Source: Winogradskyella sp046545555
GTDB taxonomy: Bacteria; Bacteroidota; Bacteroidia; Flavobacteriales; Flavobacteriaceae
DNA length: 64,000 bases
Assembly: GCF_046545555.1 (NCBI RefSeq)
Contig: NZ_JBHZTH010000001.1
Location: 2,108,001 to 2,172,000, forward strand
Direction: 5' to 3'
The translations under genes and the position numbers were made by a program. A model generated the notes under the pieces. The model was not told the origin of the DNA. It saw only the letters and a list, made by a program, of their open reading frames with translations, and made no database searches. Each line of letters opens with the position of its first letter. Position 1 is the stretch's first letter. Shown in pieces: positions 1-8,013 of this stretch.

Positions 1-321
1 GCAGATTTTATTAAGTATAATATTTATAAACAAGGAAATCCGAGTGCGTATCTTGCTGATCATGCCGAATTTATGTTTTTGAATAAGGATTCTGATTATG
101 TAAAAAATCTAATTATGAAAGGAATTAGGCTTTTTACAGAGAATATGATACTTCAATTTAAAGAAGAAATAAAAACATGCCCAGTGCATTTTGCTGGTTC
201 AATAGCTTATTTCGCAAAAGCAGAAATTATAGAAGTTGCTAAAGATTACGGTTTTAAGGTCGGTAACTTTGTAAGAAGACCTATAGATGGCTTGGTAAGT
301 TACCATGCCAACGATTTATAG
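1..321 (+). CDS. BadF/BadG/N-acetylglucosamine kinase-like ATPase, C-terminal part
   Basis: The reading frame is open from the first base, so this is the last 106 residues of a gene that begins outside the window; the first ATG at 73 is internal. The tail holds a conserved-looking block (PVHFAGSIAYF, then a VGNF...PIDGLVSYH ending) that resembles the C-terminus of BadF/BcrD-type ATPases, the sugar-kinase-like family that includes N-acetylglucosamine kinases in Flavobacteria. The phosphate-binding parts lie outside the window, so the substrate cannot be judged. A Bacteroidota promoter follows at 389-419, so the next gene is probably independently transcribed. Confidence 0.6.
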   Translation, partial: ADFIKYNIYKQGNPSAYLADHAEFMFLNKDSDYVKNLIMKGIRLFTENMILQFKEEIKTCPVHFAGSIAYFAKAEIIEVAKDYGFKVGNFVRRPIDGLVSYHANDL

Positions 322-388
322 ATTAAGATTATAATTAGATCTATTTTAAAATAAGTTCATTTCGTGTTAATAAAACTTATTTAGACTA

Positions 389-419
389 TTGTAAAACTTA
401 TAATTTGGTTATATCTTTG
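389..419 (+). promoter_or_regulatory. Bacteroidota-type promoter
   Basis: TTG at 389-391 and TATCTTTG at 412-419 are separated by 20 bases. This is a full match to the Bacteroidota sigma factor consensus (TTG, 17-23 bases, TAnnTTTG). It lies 28 bases before the small ORF at 447, giving a short leader. Confidence 0.6.
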
Positions 420-446
420 TAACATCATTAAAAATGAAACGCAATT

Positions 447-617
447 ATGTTCGATTTTGATCAGTATTTAGGATTTTTAGCATTTTTAACCATTTTGACC
501 ATCGGTTTTTGGTTAATGATATTTCTATTAACTTTTGTTATTCCTTATTGGGTTTTTGGTTCAGCTATTGAACGTTTTAAAGAAATTAAAGAAGAAAGAA
601 AAGCTAAGAGAGCCTAA
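447..617 (+). CDS. Small single-pass membrane protein, 56 aa
   Basis: This ORF encodes 56 residues, MFDFDQYLGF to KEERKAKRA. Residues about 8-38 are strongly hydrophobic (one long or two short membrane segments) and the last 15 residues are basic and charged, predicting a cytoplasmic tail. It is supported as a real gene by a consensus promoter 28 bases upstream and a strong terminator starting 18 bases after its stop. An upstream ATG at 434 is out of frame and runs only a few codons. I do not recognise a family; the function is unknown. Confidence 0.6.
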   Translation: MFDFDQYLGFLAFLTILTIGFWLMIFLLTFVIPYWVFGSAIERFKEIKEERKAKRA

Positions 618-634
618 CTCTCTATAGATATAAT

Positions 635-665
635 AAAAAAGGAGCGCGTTAGTGCTCCTTTTTTG
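635..665 (+). terminator. Rho-independent terminator
   Basis: GGAGC (641-645) pairs with GCTCC (654-658), extended by A-run 635-640 against T-run 659-664, with an 8-base loop. It ends the small membrane protein gene. Confidence 0.75.
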
Positions 666-782
666 TTTACAAAATTTTAGTTTATTGCATTACAAGTTTT
701 CTATACTTAATTTTACTTGAGTTGATTTCTATTTTAAAAGAACCTATTTTTTATAACTTTAATCCATCACAATTATAATTCT

Positions 783-2120
783 ATGAAGTTTTTAACAGTT
801 TTATTTTGCTTTATTTCAATAACTATTTCTAGTCAACAAATACTTCCTGAAAGACAAAGAGCAGAAGTTGTTGATGCTATTCTAAAAGATAGATTCGATA
901 ATTTACTGCCAAAACTAATGGATGCCACAGGTTTTGATATGTGGATTTTAATTTCTCGCGAATACAACGAAGATCCGGTTTTAAAAACAATGTTACCAGC
1001 AACTTGGCTTAATGCTAGACGTAGAACAATCATTGTGTTTTATAGAAATAAAGAAGAAAACACAATAGAAAAACTTGCTGTAGCACGTTATAATTTTGGT
1101 AAAAATATTATTTCGGCATGGGATAAAGAAAAAGAACCAAATCAATGGAAGCGCTTAATGCAAATAATTGATGAGCGCAAACCGAAAACCATAGGTTTAA
1201 ACTATTCTGATGGTTTTAATATATGTGATGGTATTGTCAAGACGGACTATGAGGTATTTATGAATAGCCTTCCTAAGTCTTATAAATCAAAAGTAAAGTC
1301 AGCCGAACAATTGGCAATAGGCTGGATCGAGACACGTACTGAGACAGAGATGGTGATTTATAATCAATTAGTGGATATCACTCATGATATAATTTCTGAA
1401 GCATTTTCTGAAAAAGTAATTACAGCAGGAATTACAACTACTACTGACGTTGAATGGTGGATGCGAGATAAAGTAACATCATTAGGATTAGAAACTTGGT
1501 TTCATCCAACAGTAGATGTGCAAAGATCAGCAGAAGAATTAGGGAATCATTTATACGCATTTTCAAACCGACCTGAAGACATGGTCATTTTACCTGGAGA
1601 TTTAGTGCATTGCGATTTTGGGATTACATATTTGAGATTGAATACAGACTGTCAAGAATTAGCTTATGTATTAAAACCAAATGAAACTGAACCGCCTAAA
1701 TATTTACAAGATGCACTTCAAGATGGTAATAGGGTACAAGATATATTTACGTCTAATTTTGAAACCGGTAAAACAGGTAATCAAGTTCTAAGCGAATCTT
1801 TAGAAGAAGGAAAAGCGGAAGGTTTAAGACCAGCAATTTACACACACCCTTTGGGAACTTATGGCCACTCATCTGGTACAACTTTAGGTATGTGGGATTC
1901 TCAAGGTGGTGTTCCTGATACAGGTGATTATCCTTTGCACGAAAATACAGTTTATGCTATAGAGTTAAATACAACCGTTACAATTCCTGAATGGAAACGA
2001 GATATAAGAATAATGCTAGAGGAAGCAGGTTTTTGGGGAGAAAATGGATTTAGGTATGTAAACGGTCGCCAAACTAAATTATTGACAATACCTAGAGTTA
2101 AAGATCATCAAGGGAATTAA
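783..2120 (+). CDS. M24 family metallopeptidase (Xaa-Pro aminopeptidase-like), secreted
   Basis: A 445-residue protein with a short signal peptide (residues 1-18, ending near SSQQ) followed by a pita-bread M24 peptidase. Likely di-metal ligands are in order: D278 (HCDFG), D289 (NTD), H355 or H362 (HPLGTYGHSSG), E394 (YAIELN) and E413/E414 (MLEE). The N-terminal half would be the creatinase-like domain. It probably removes N-terminal residues ahead of proline from peptides in the periplasm, although a signal peptide is less usual for the family than a cytoplasmic location. Its stop overlaps the convergent MFS gene by 4 bases. The start at 783 fits the signal peptide. Confidence 0.8.
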   Translation: MKFLTVLFCFISITISSQQILPERQRAEVVDAILKDRFDNLLPKLMDATGFDMWILISREYNEDPVLKTMLPATWLNARRRTIIVFYRNKEENTIEKLAVARYNFGKNIISAWDKEKEPNQWKRLMQIIDERKPKTIGLNYSDGFNICDGIVKTDYEVFMNSLPKSYKSKVKSAEQLAIGWIETRTETEMVIYNQLVDITHDIISEAFSEKVITAGITTTTDVEWWMRDKVTSLGLETWFHPTVDVQRSAEELGNHLYAFSNRPEDMVILPGDLVHCDFGITYLRLNTDCQELAYVLKPNETEPPKYLQDALQDGNRVQDIFTSNFETGKTGNQVLSESLEEGKAEGLRPAIYTHPLGTYGHSSGTTLGMWDSQGGVPDTGDYPLHENTVYAIELNTTVTIPEWKRDIRIMLEEAGFWGENGFRYVNGRQTKLLTIPRVKDHQGN

Positions 2121-3394
2121 ACAATACTTGATTTAGAATGTCTGTATAATTTGTAAGATGCTATAAACCCAATTAAAGCAAAAACGAACATAATTCCAAA
2201 GGCAATTTGATGTCCAATGACTTCATTGTATTTATCCAAAAAATAACCATTGATTAAACCTGTGAATATATCTGGTGTATAGCCTACAACAGAAATAAAT
2301 CCAACTGCTGTACCTGTAACAGCCAATGGAATTTTAGCCTCTTCTAAAGTGGCAAAATATAAGACTCTAGCTGAATAAACACCAATAGCCATAGTGCCTA
2401 TGGACAAAATAAACAATAGCGGAGTAGAATCACTCATAATACCAAGTGCAAAAACTAAACTCGTTAGAGCCATTAAAAGGAATCCAATAATAATCCAAAG
2501 ACTAGCTTTGGTTCTATCAGCTAAAAGACCAATAATAACGCCAATAATAGGTCTCATATATAATAGGTAGGTCCCAACTTTAGCAGCTTCAATTTTGTTG
2601 TAAAGTATGACTTGTTCTGCATATTGAGTAAATAGGTTAGTCATTTTATAGCCATAATATGCACAAAGAATAATAATCATGAGTAACCAAACAGCTTTAA
2701 ACTTCATAACCAGTTTAAAGTTTTCAATCGTTATAAGTTTTGCTGTGCTTTCTGAGAATTCAGGCTTTTCAAAATTTAATTTTAAAAAGAATAACACAAT
2801 AATCCCAACTGCAATTACAGCATAAGACGTGTATGTGATCACTTCTTTGAAAGCAATACGTCGTTCTGTAATAGAAGTCAACTCAATGTCTTTAGTGATA
2901 AAGAACGAAAAAATAAGAACACCTGCAGAACCAAATAATGCAGCTACTAATCCACGACCGCCATCTAAAAAACCAAAAGCTATACCTTGTTTATTTGTTC
3001 CTCCCCAAATACGAGTTGCCTTTATCATAGCAGCCCAAAACAGAAATATAGTTGTAAAGCCCCAAAACCCGAATAGAATATGAAGATTATAAAGATTTGG
3101 ATACGTCGCTAAATATAAGCCACCTAAACCTGTAAGGATCAATGCGACCGACATCAACACATTGGGTCTAAACCGATCTGCTAAAGGACCACCGAACAAA
3201 TAGGAGATTAAAGCAATTATGCCATAAACAGAACCACAGCTACCTAAATCTGTTTGGGTAACATCAAAGGATTCTAAATAAGTAGTTCTAAAAATACGCG
3301 GTAAAACAAAAGGTAAAATAAAAACAGCCTCTGCTGCTAATATCAATAACAATATTACATATAGAGGCTGCTTCTGAGTTGTTTTTGTTTCCAA
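2117..3394 (-). CDS. MFS transporter
   Basis: A 425-residue major facilitator superfamily permease with about 12 hydrophobic segments. Residues about 62-75 (FGGPLADRFRPNVLM) match the MFS cytoplasmic loop motif between helices 2 and 3, and a second such loop occurs mid-protein (GLLADRTKASLW), as expected from the family's internal duplication. It starts 2 bases after the stop of the acyl-CoA carboxylase gene, so the two are surely co-transcribed, which hints at import or export of an organic acid or catabolic substrate linked to that enzyme. The substrate is not evident. Confidence 0.85.
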   Translation of the reverse strand: METKTTQKQPLYVILLLILAAEAVFILPFVLPRIFRTTYLESFDVTQTDLGSCGSVYGIIALISYLFGGPLADRFRPNVLMSVALILTGLGGLYLATYPNLYNLHILFGFWGFTTIFLFWAAMIKATRIWGGTNKQGIAFGFLDGGRGLVAALFGSAGVLIFSFFITKDIELTSITERRIAFKEVITYTSYAVIAVGIIVLFFLKLNFEKPEFSESTAKLITIENFKLVMKFKAVWLLMIIILCAYYGYKMTNLFTQYAEQVILYNKIEAAKVGTYLLYMRPIIGVIIGLLADRTKASLWIIIGFLLMALTSLVFALGIMSDSTPLLFILSIGTMAIGVYSARVLYFATLEEAKIPLAVTGTAVGFISVVGYTPDIFTGLINGYFLDKYNEVIGHQIAFGIMFVFALIGFIASYKLYRHSKSSIV

Positions 3395-3396
3395 AC

Positions 3397-5025
3397 TTAA
3401 ACTTGTAAAACACCCATATTAAAAGGCTTTTCAATAGGTGCGTGGTTAGCAGCCTCTATTCCCATACTAATCCATGTTCTTGTATCTAACGGATCAATAA
3501 CTCCATCGGTCCAAATACGAGAAGCCGAATAATATGGTGATACTTGATCGTCGTATCTATCTTTTATTTTATTAAACAATTCCTCTTCTTTTTCTTTAGT
3601 GATAGTCTCACCTTTCTTCTTAAGCGAAGCAGTTTCAATTTGTAATAAAACTTTAGCTGCAGATTTTCCACTCATAACAGCTAGTTCTGCACTTGGCCAT
3701 GCGGCAATTAATCTTGGATCGTAAGCTTTTCCACACATGGCATAATTCCCTGCACCATAACTGTTGCCTAAAATAATAGTGAATTTTGGTACTACAGAAT
3801 TACTCACTGCATTTACCATTTTGGCACCATCTTTTATAATACCAGAATGTTCAGATTTACTGCCAACCATAAATCCTGTTACATCTTGTAAAAACACCAA
3901 AGGAATTTTTTTCTGATTACAATTAGCTATAAAACGAGTAGCCTTATCAGCAGAATCATTATAAATTACACCACCAAATTGCATTTCACCTTTCTTAGTT
4001 TTCACTAATTGGCGTTGATTAGCTATAATACCAACTGCCCAACCATCAATACGAGCGTAAGCAGTAATTATAGTTTGACCATAACCTTCTTTATATTCAT
4101 CAAATTCAGAATTATCAACTAAACGTTTAATAATTTCCTTCATATCATATTGGTCAGCTCTACTTTTCGGAAGGATACCATAAATATCTTCAGGATTCTC
4201 TTTTGGTTTTGTAGCTTTAGTTCTGTTATAACCAGCTTTATCAAAATCACCAATCTTGTCTACTATATTTTTAATGCGATCTAAAGCATCTTTATCATCT
4301 TTGGCTTTATAATCGGTAACTCCAGAGATTTCACAATGTGTTGTAGCTCCACCAAGCGTTTCGTTATCTATCGATTCACCAATAGCCGCTTTAACTAAAT
4401 AACTTCCTGCGAGGAAAATACTTCCTGTTTTATCAACTATTAAAGCTTCATCACTCATTATTGGTAAATAAGCTCCACCAGCAACACAACTTCCCATAAC
4501 TGCAGCAATTTGTGTAATTCCCATACTGCTCATTACAGCATTGTTTCTAAAGATGCGACCGAAGTGCTCTTTATCAGGAAATATTTCATCTTGCATTGGT
4601 AGAAACACACCAGCACTATCCACAAGATATATAATTGGTAATCTGTTTTCTATAGCTATTTCTTGAGCTCTTAAATTTTTCTTTCCAGTAATTGGAAACC
4701 AAGCACCAGCTTTTACTGTAGCATCGTTGGCAACAACTATACATTGTTTACCACTTACATAACCCATTTTTACAACTACACCGCCAGAAGGACAACCTCC
4801 ATAGTCTTCATACATACCTTCACCGGCAAATGCACCAATCTCAATACATTTAGCTTTTGAGTCTAGTAAATAATCTATACGCTCACGAGCCGTCATTTTA
4901 CCTTTGCTATGGTGCTTATCAATACTTTTTTGACCGCCACCAAGTTTTACTTTAGCAAAGCGCTTTTTTAAATCTGAGAGTAGGAGTTTATTATGATCTT
5001 CGTTTTTATTGAATTTTATATCCAT
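3397..5025 (-). CDS. Acyl-CoA carboxylase, carboxyltransferase (beta) subunit, methylcrotonyl-type
   Basis: A 542-residue biotin-dependent carboxyltransferase. It carries both crotonase-like halves: the oxyanion-hole stretches around GSCVAGGAYLPIM and GNSYGAGNYAMCGKAYDPR, and the VFLPMQDEIFPDKEHFGR segment typical of methylcrotonyl-CoA carboxylase beta chains (leucine breakdown), rather than propionyl-CoA subunits. It would transfer carboxyl from carboxybiotin to an acyl-CoA in the cytoplasm. The partner biotin carboxylase/BCCP subunit is not in the window; the downstream gene 2 bases away is a transporter. Methylcrotonyl specificity is inferred from motif resemblance only. Confidence 0.85.
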   Translation of the reverse strand: MDIKFNKNEDHNKLLLSDLKKRFAKVKLGGGQKSIDKHHSKGKMTARERIDYLLDSKAKCIEIGAFAGEGMYEDYGGCPSGGVVVKMGYVSGKQCIVVANDATVKAGAWFPITGKKNLRAQEIAIENRLPIIYLVDSAGVFLPMQDEIFPDKEHFGRIFRNNAVMSSMGITQIAAVMGSCVAGGAYLPIMSDEALIVDKTGSIFLAGSYLVKAAIGESIDNETLGGATTHCEISGVTDYKAKDDKDALDRIKNIVDKIGDFDKAGYNRTKATKPKENPEDIYGILPKSRADQYDMKEIIKRLVDNSEFDEYKEGYGQTIITAYARIDGWAVGIIANQRQLVKTKKGEMQFGGVIYNDSADKATRFIANCNQKKIPLVFLQDVTGFMVGSKSEHSGIIKDGAKMVNAVSNSVVPKFTIILGNSYGAGNYAMCGKAYDPRLIAAWPSAELAVMSGKSAAKVLLQIETASLKKKGETITKEKEEELFNKIKDRYDDQVSPYYSASRIWTDGVIDPLDTRTWISMGIEAANHAPIEKPFNMGVLQV

Positions 5026-5160
5026 ACGTATTGCCCATGAAAGTGGGTATCTGTTTGTGGTTAATCCTTAAATTTCCTGTGCACGAATTTACAAAAGATT
5101 AATCATAGATGTAATGACTAAATTCAAAATGAAATGTTAAATATGTGTTACATGGAAATA

Positions 5161-5174
5161 TATTCCTTGGAATA
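5161..5174. promoter_or_regulatory. Candidate MarR operator 1 (palindrome)
   Basis: TATTCC-TT-GGAATA is an inverted repeat whose centre contains the TTG of the promoter of the flavin reductase-MarR operon. A further CATGGAAATA half site lies directly upstream (5151-5160). The core matches the palindrome over the first pirin start (6254-6271). A regulator bound here would block the -33 element, as expected for MarR autorepression. This is inference from sequence. Confidence 0.5.
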
Positions 5175-5197
5175 TAAATAATTTTATTTTACATTTG
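5167..5197 (+). promoter_or_regulatory. Bacteroidota-type promoter of the flavin reductase-marR operon
   Basis: TTG at 5167-5169, 20-base spacer, TACATTTG at 5190-5197: a full consensus match, 26 bases before the ATG at 5224. The -33 element sits inside palindrome 5161-5174. Confidence 0.65.
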
Positions 5198-5223
5198 TAC
5201 TATTAATAATTAAAACATAAGAT

Positions 5224-5754
5224 ATGAAACATATAATTGCATTTGCAGGAAGTAATAGTAGTACATCAATAAATAAACAATTAGCGACTTATGCTGCGTC
5301 ATTAGTTAATGGAGTAGAAGTAAAGGTATTAGATCTAAATGACTTTGAATTACCTTTATACGGAATGGATTATGAATTAGCACATGGTATACCAGATAAT
5401 GCTAAAAAGTTTTTAGACATTATAAAATCTAGTGATGGTATTGTCTTGTCGCTTGCTGAACATAATGGCACATATGCAACTGTATTTAAAAACCTTTTTG
5501 ATTGGATGTCTAGAATTGATGGAAAATTGTGGAGTGATAAACCAATGCTACTTATGGCAACATCTCCAGGTGGTAGAGGTGGAGCCACGGCTTTAGAAAT
5601 TGCTCAAGGAAGATTTGTATATATGGGCGGAAATATAGTTGGCAGTTTTAGTTTACCATCTTTTGGAGATAATTTTTCTGATGGAAAGATCACGAATCAA
5701 GAATTAAATAGTCAATTACTAGGAGAGGTAGAGCAATTTTCAGAAAGTCTTTAG
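5224..5754 (+). CDS. NADPH-dependent FMN reductase family oxidoreductase
   Basis: A 176-residue flavodoxin-fold protein. The N-terminal GSNSSTSIN loop (residues 8-16) is the phosphate-binding loop for FMN, and the SPGGRGG stretch near residue 114 is typical of NADPH:FMN/quinone reductases. Members reduce quinones, azo dyes or flavins in the cytoplasm with NAD(P)H. It ends 1 base before the marR ATG, so the two genes form one transcript; this pairing, plus pirins downstream, suggests a quinone or electrophile detoxification role. The ATG is 26 bases after a consensus promoter element. Confidence 0.85.
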   Translation: MKHIIAFAGSNSSTSINKQLATYAASLVNGVEVKVLDLNDFELPLYGMDYELAHGIPDNAKKFLDIIKSSDGIVLSLAEHNGTYATVFKNLFDWMSRIDGKLWSDKPMLLMATSPGGRGGATALEIAQGRFVYMGGNIVGSFSLPSFGDNFSDGKITNQELNSQLLGEVEQFSESL

Positions 5755-5755
5755 A

Positions 5756-6193
5756 ATGGGAGATTTAGCAAAAGATATCAATTCAAAATTTCCAAATAAT
5801 AGAGTAAAAGCATTGCTCAATATTATATATACAGCTAATTGGATAACAAGTTGTCAGAACGAATTCTTTAAAGACTATGGTATTTCGCCACAGCAGTATA
5901 ATATATTAAGAATATTGAATGGAGCAGCTGAGCCTTTAAAGGTTCAAACGATAAAGGATAGAATGTTAGAACGTTCTCCTAATGCCACACGATTAATGGA
6001 TAAACTTTGTGCTAAATCTTATATTGAACGTCTACCATCAGAGCATGATAGACGTGTAGTTAAGATTATTATTACCAATGAGGGAAGAGACTTATTAAAA
6101 TCTATTCCAAGAAATTTGAATAATGATTTACTAAAAAATCTAAATGAAGAAGAGGCAGAACATTTGAGTGATCTGCTAGATAAAATGCGTTAA
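5756..6193 (+). CDS. MarR family transcriptional regulator
   Basis: A 145-residue winged-helix regulator. The helix-turn-helix lies about residues 58-88 (LKVQTIKDRMLERSPNATRLMDKL in part) and the wing contains the family hallmark DRRVVKI (residues about 97-105). MarR proteins are dimers that bind palindromic operators and let go when they meet a ligand or an oxidised cysteine; residues C22 and C88 could serve here but this is not shown. It is probably an autorepressor: a palindrome overlaps the operon promoter, and a matching one covers the start of the next gene. Confidence 0.9.
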   Translation: MGDLAKDINSKFPNNRVKALLNIIYTANWITSCQNEFFKDYGISPQQYNILRILNGAAEPLKVQTIKDRMLERSPNATRLMDKLCAKSYIERLPSEHDRRVVKIIITNEGRDLLKSIPRNLNNDLLKNLNEEEAEHLSDLLDKMR

Positions 6194-6196
6194 TAA

Positions 6197-6246
6197 ATTC
6201 CTATTTATACAGGAATCTAAAAAAATACAGGTTAGCGTATTTTTTT
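6197..6246 (+). terminator. Tandem hairpins after marR, possible weak terminator
   Basis: Two adjacent stem-loops follow the marR stop: ATTCCT (6197-6202) with AGGAAT (6211-6216), then an A/T-rich stem AAAAAAATAC (6219-6228) with GTATTTTTTT (6237-6246). The second ends in a T-run and could terminate or attenuate transcription before the pirin gene. Confidence 0.45.
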
Positions 6247-6253
6247 AATTAAA

Positions 6254-6271
6254 TATTTTCCATGGAAAATA
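6254..6271. promoter_or_regulatory. Candidate MarR operator 2: perfect 18-bp palindrome
   Basis: TATTTTCCATGGAAAATA is a perfect palindrome that includes the first annotated start codon of the pirin gene (ATG at 6262). It shares TATT-TCC-nT-GGAA-ATA spacing with the palindrome over the operon promoter at 5161-5174. If translation really starts at the in-frame ATG at 6289, the whole palindrome lies in the 5' leader. Confidence 0.55.
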
Positions 6272-7161
6272 CTATAACAAAATTAAAAATGAAATTAAAT
6301 ACAATACAAAGAGGAGGACGAAGTGATTTCGTTAATATGGGACCAATACGATTGCGTCAACCATTACCTACCCAACAAATAGAAATGGTTGACCCATTTA
6401 TTCTATTACATCATTACGGACCGTATGAAATTAATGAAAAAAGTAATCCCTTTGATTTAGGCCCTCATCCACACAGAGGTTTTGAACCAGTTACTTTTTT
6501 AATTCAAGGAGAGCAATTACATCGTGATTCTTTAGGAAACGAAAGTGTTGTAAAAGCAGGTGATGTACAATGGACAACTGCTGGGAGAGGAATTATCCAT
6601 GCAGAAGGACCATCAAAAGCCTTTGTTAAAAAAGGAGGAACTATTGAAGGCATTCAATTATGGTTAAATCTTCCCGCTGAGAAAAAGATGATGGAAGCTA
6701 ATTACCAGCATGTAAAATACGAGGATTTTAGAATTATAACGTCAGAAGATGGAAAAGTTGAAACTAGAATCATTGCTGGAGAACTCAATGAGACTTTTGG
6801 AAGAATTGGGACACAAACTGCAGTTAATGCTTTTATGATAGAAGCAAAAGCAGGAGGAAAACAAACCATCAATTTCGATAACACGCAACAAGGTATGTTG
6901 TACTTATTAAAAGGTAAAGCCAAAGTTAATAGTGCAACTACTTTAGAATTTAACAAAAATCAAATGATTCAGTTTAATCAAGATGGTGATGGGTTTTCAA
7001 TTGAAGCTGAGGACAATAGTCTATTACTGTTCTTATCTGGTGAGCCCTTTAATGAGTCAGTAGCTACTTATGGGCCTTATGTAATGAACAATCAAACTGA
7101 AATTATGGAAGCCATGCGAGATTACCAAATGGGTAAAATGGGATTTCTTCCAGCAAACTAA
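6262..7161 (+). CDS. Pirin family protein (cupin), first copy
   Basis: A 299-residue bicupin of the pirin family. Expected iron ligands are all present: H69 and H71 (HPHRGFE), H113 and E115 (GIIHAEG). Bacterial pirins include quercetinase-like enzymes (YhaK/YhhW group) and redox-linked proteins; the substrate cannot be told. Two starts are possible: ATG 6262, which lies in a perfect palindrome, or ATG 6289 (residue 10, MKLNTIQRGGR), which better fits the usual pirin N-terminus and frees the palindrome as an operator. It follows marR by 68 bases and is followed by a second pirin. Confidence 0.85.
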   Translation: MENTITKLKMKLNTIQRGGRSDFVNMGPIRLRQPLPTQQIEMVDPFILLHHYGPYEINEKSNPFDLGPHPHRGFEPVTFLIQGEQLHRDSLGNESVVKAGDVQWTTAGRGIIHAEGPSKAFVKKGGTIEGIQLWLNLPAEKKMMEANYQHVKYEDFRIITSEDGKVETRIIAGELNETFGRIGTQTAVNAFMIEAKAGGKQTINFDNTQQGMLYLLKGKAKVNSATTLEFNKNQMIQFNQDGDGFSIEAEDNSLLLFLSGEPFNESVATYGPYVMNNQTEIMEAMRDYQMGKMGFLPAN

Positions 7162-7168
7162 TTTTTTC

Positions 7169-7232
7169 ATTTCTGTGTTGGCAGAAATCTAATTTTAAAA
7201 TATATAATAATAAGTTTCCCACTTCGTGGGAA
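7169..7232 (+). promoter_or_regulatory. Two hairpins between the pirin genes
   Basis: ATTTCTG (7169-7175) pairs perfectly with CAGAAAT (7182-7188), and TTCCCAC (7216-7222) pairs perfectly with GTGGGAA (7226-7232) around a 3-base loop. Neither is followed by a T-run, so they are not normal terminators; the second ends 16 bases before the next ATG and could affect translation or RNA stability. Confidence 0.4.
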
Positions 7233-7248
7233 TGAAAATAAATTTTCT

Positions 7249-7965
7249 ATGAAAACAATAATTCACAAAGCAGACACAAGAGGTTATGCAGATCATGGCT
7301 GGTTAAAGTCACATCACACATTTAGTTTCTCAAGTTATCAAAATCCAGAGCGCAATAATTTTGGAATGTTACGCGTATTAAATGACGATTTAGTGCAACC
7401 AAAAATGGGATTTGGAACGCATCCACATCAGAATATGGAAATTATATCCATTCCATTAAAAGGTGCATTGTCTCACAAAGATAGTATGGGAAATAAACGT
7501 GCTATTGAGGTTGGCGAAGTACAAGTAATGAGCGCCGGAACTGGTTTAACACATTCCGAATTTAATGATAGTAAAACGGACGAAGTTAACTTTCTTCAAT
7601 TATGGATTATTCCAGAAGAAATGAGTGTAGAACCCAATTATGAGCAACGCGAATTTCCTATTGAAGGTAGAAATAACAAGCTTCAAACAATTATAGCTCC
7701 AAAGGATAAATTAGAAGGTGATGCTCTACCAATAAGTCAACAAGCTTATATTTATAGAACAAATTTAGAAGCTGATAATTCATTGAATTTGAATTTAAAA
7801 TCTAAAGATAATGGCCTATACATTTTTGTTGTTGATGGTAATGTTGAAGTAGACGGAAACTTATTGAATAAAAGAGACGCAATTGGTGTTTATGATACAG
7901 AAAATATTCAAATAAAATCTAATGATAATTCAGAATTAGTTATTGTTGAAGTTCCAATGAATTAA
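7249..7965 (+). CDS. Pirin family protein (YhhW-like), second copy
   Basis: A 238-residue pirin of the shorter YhhW type, starting MKTIIHKADTRG with the DHGWLKSHHTFSF block typical of that group. Iron ligands are H58 and H60 (THPHQN), H102 and E104 (THSEF). E. coli YhhW has quercetin 2,3-dioxygenase activity in vitro; the physiological substrate is unknown. It lies 87 bases after the first pirin and is only distantly similar to it, so this is not a recent duplication. A bidirectional terminator follows at 7987-8013. Confidence 0.85.
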   Translation: MKTIIHKADTRGYADHGWLKSHHTFSFSSYQNPERNNFGMLRVLNDDLVQPKMGFGTHPHQNMEIISIPLKGALSHKDSMGNKRAIEVGEVQVMSAGTGLTHSEFNDSKTDEVNFLQLWIIPEEMSVEPNYEQREFPIEGRNNKLQTIIAPKDKLEGDALPISQQAYIYRTNLEADNSLNLNLKSKDNGLYIFVVDGNVEVDGNLLNKRDAIGVYDTENIQIKSNDNSELVIVEVPMN

Positions 7966-7986
7966 ACTTTAATTGATTAATAGCGG

Positions 7987-8013
7987 AAAAGCATCCTAAA
8001 CAGGATGCTTTTT
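7987..8013. terminator. Bidirectional terminator
   Basis: AAAAGCATCC (7987-7996) pairs with GGATGC plus T-run (8003-8013) around a 6-base loop. It serves the pirin gene and touches the stop of the convergent serine hydrolase gene. Confidence 0.75.

Noticed and set aside
5033..5048. Weak hairpin CCCA...TGGG before the carboxylase gene
   Set aside because: Only four pairs, no T-run, and not conserved in shape with other sites here.
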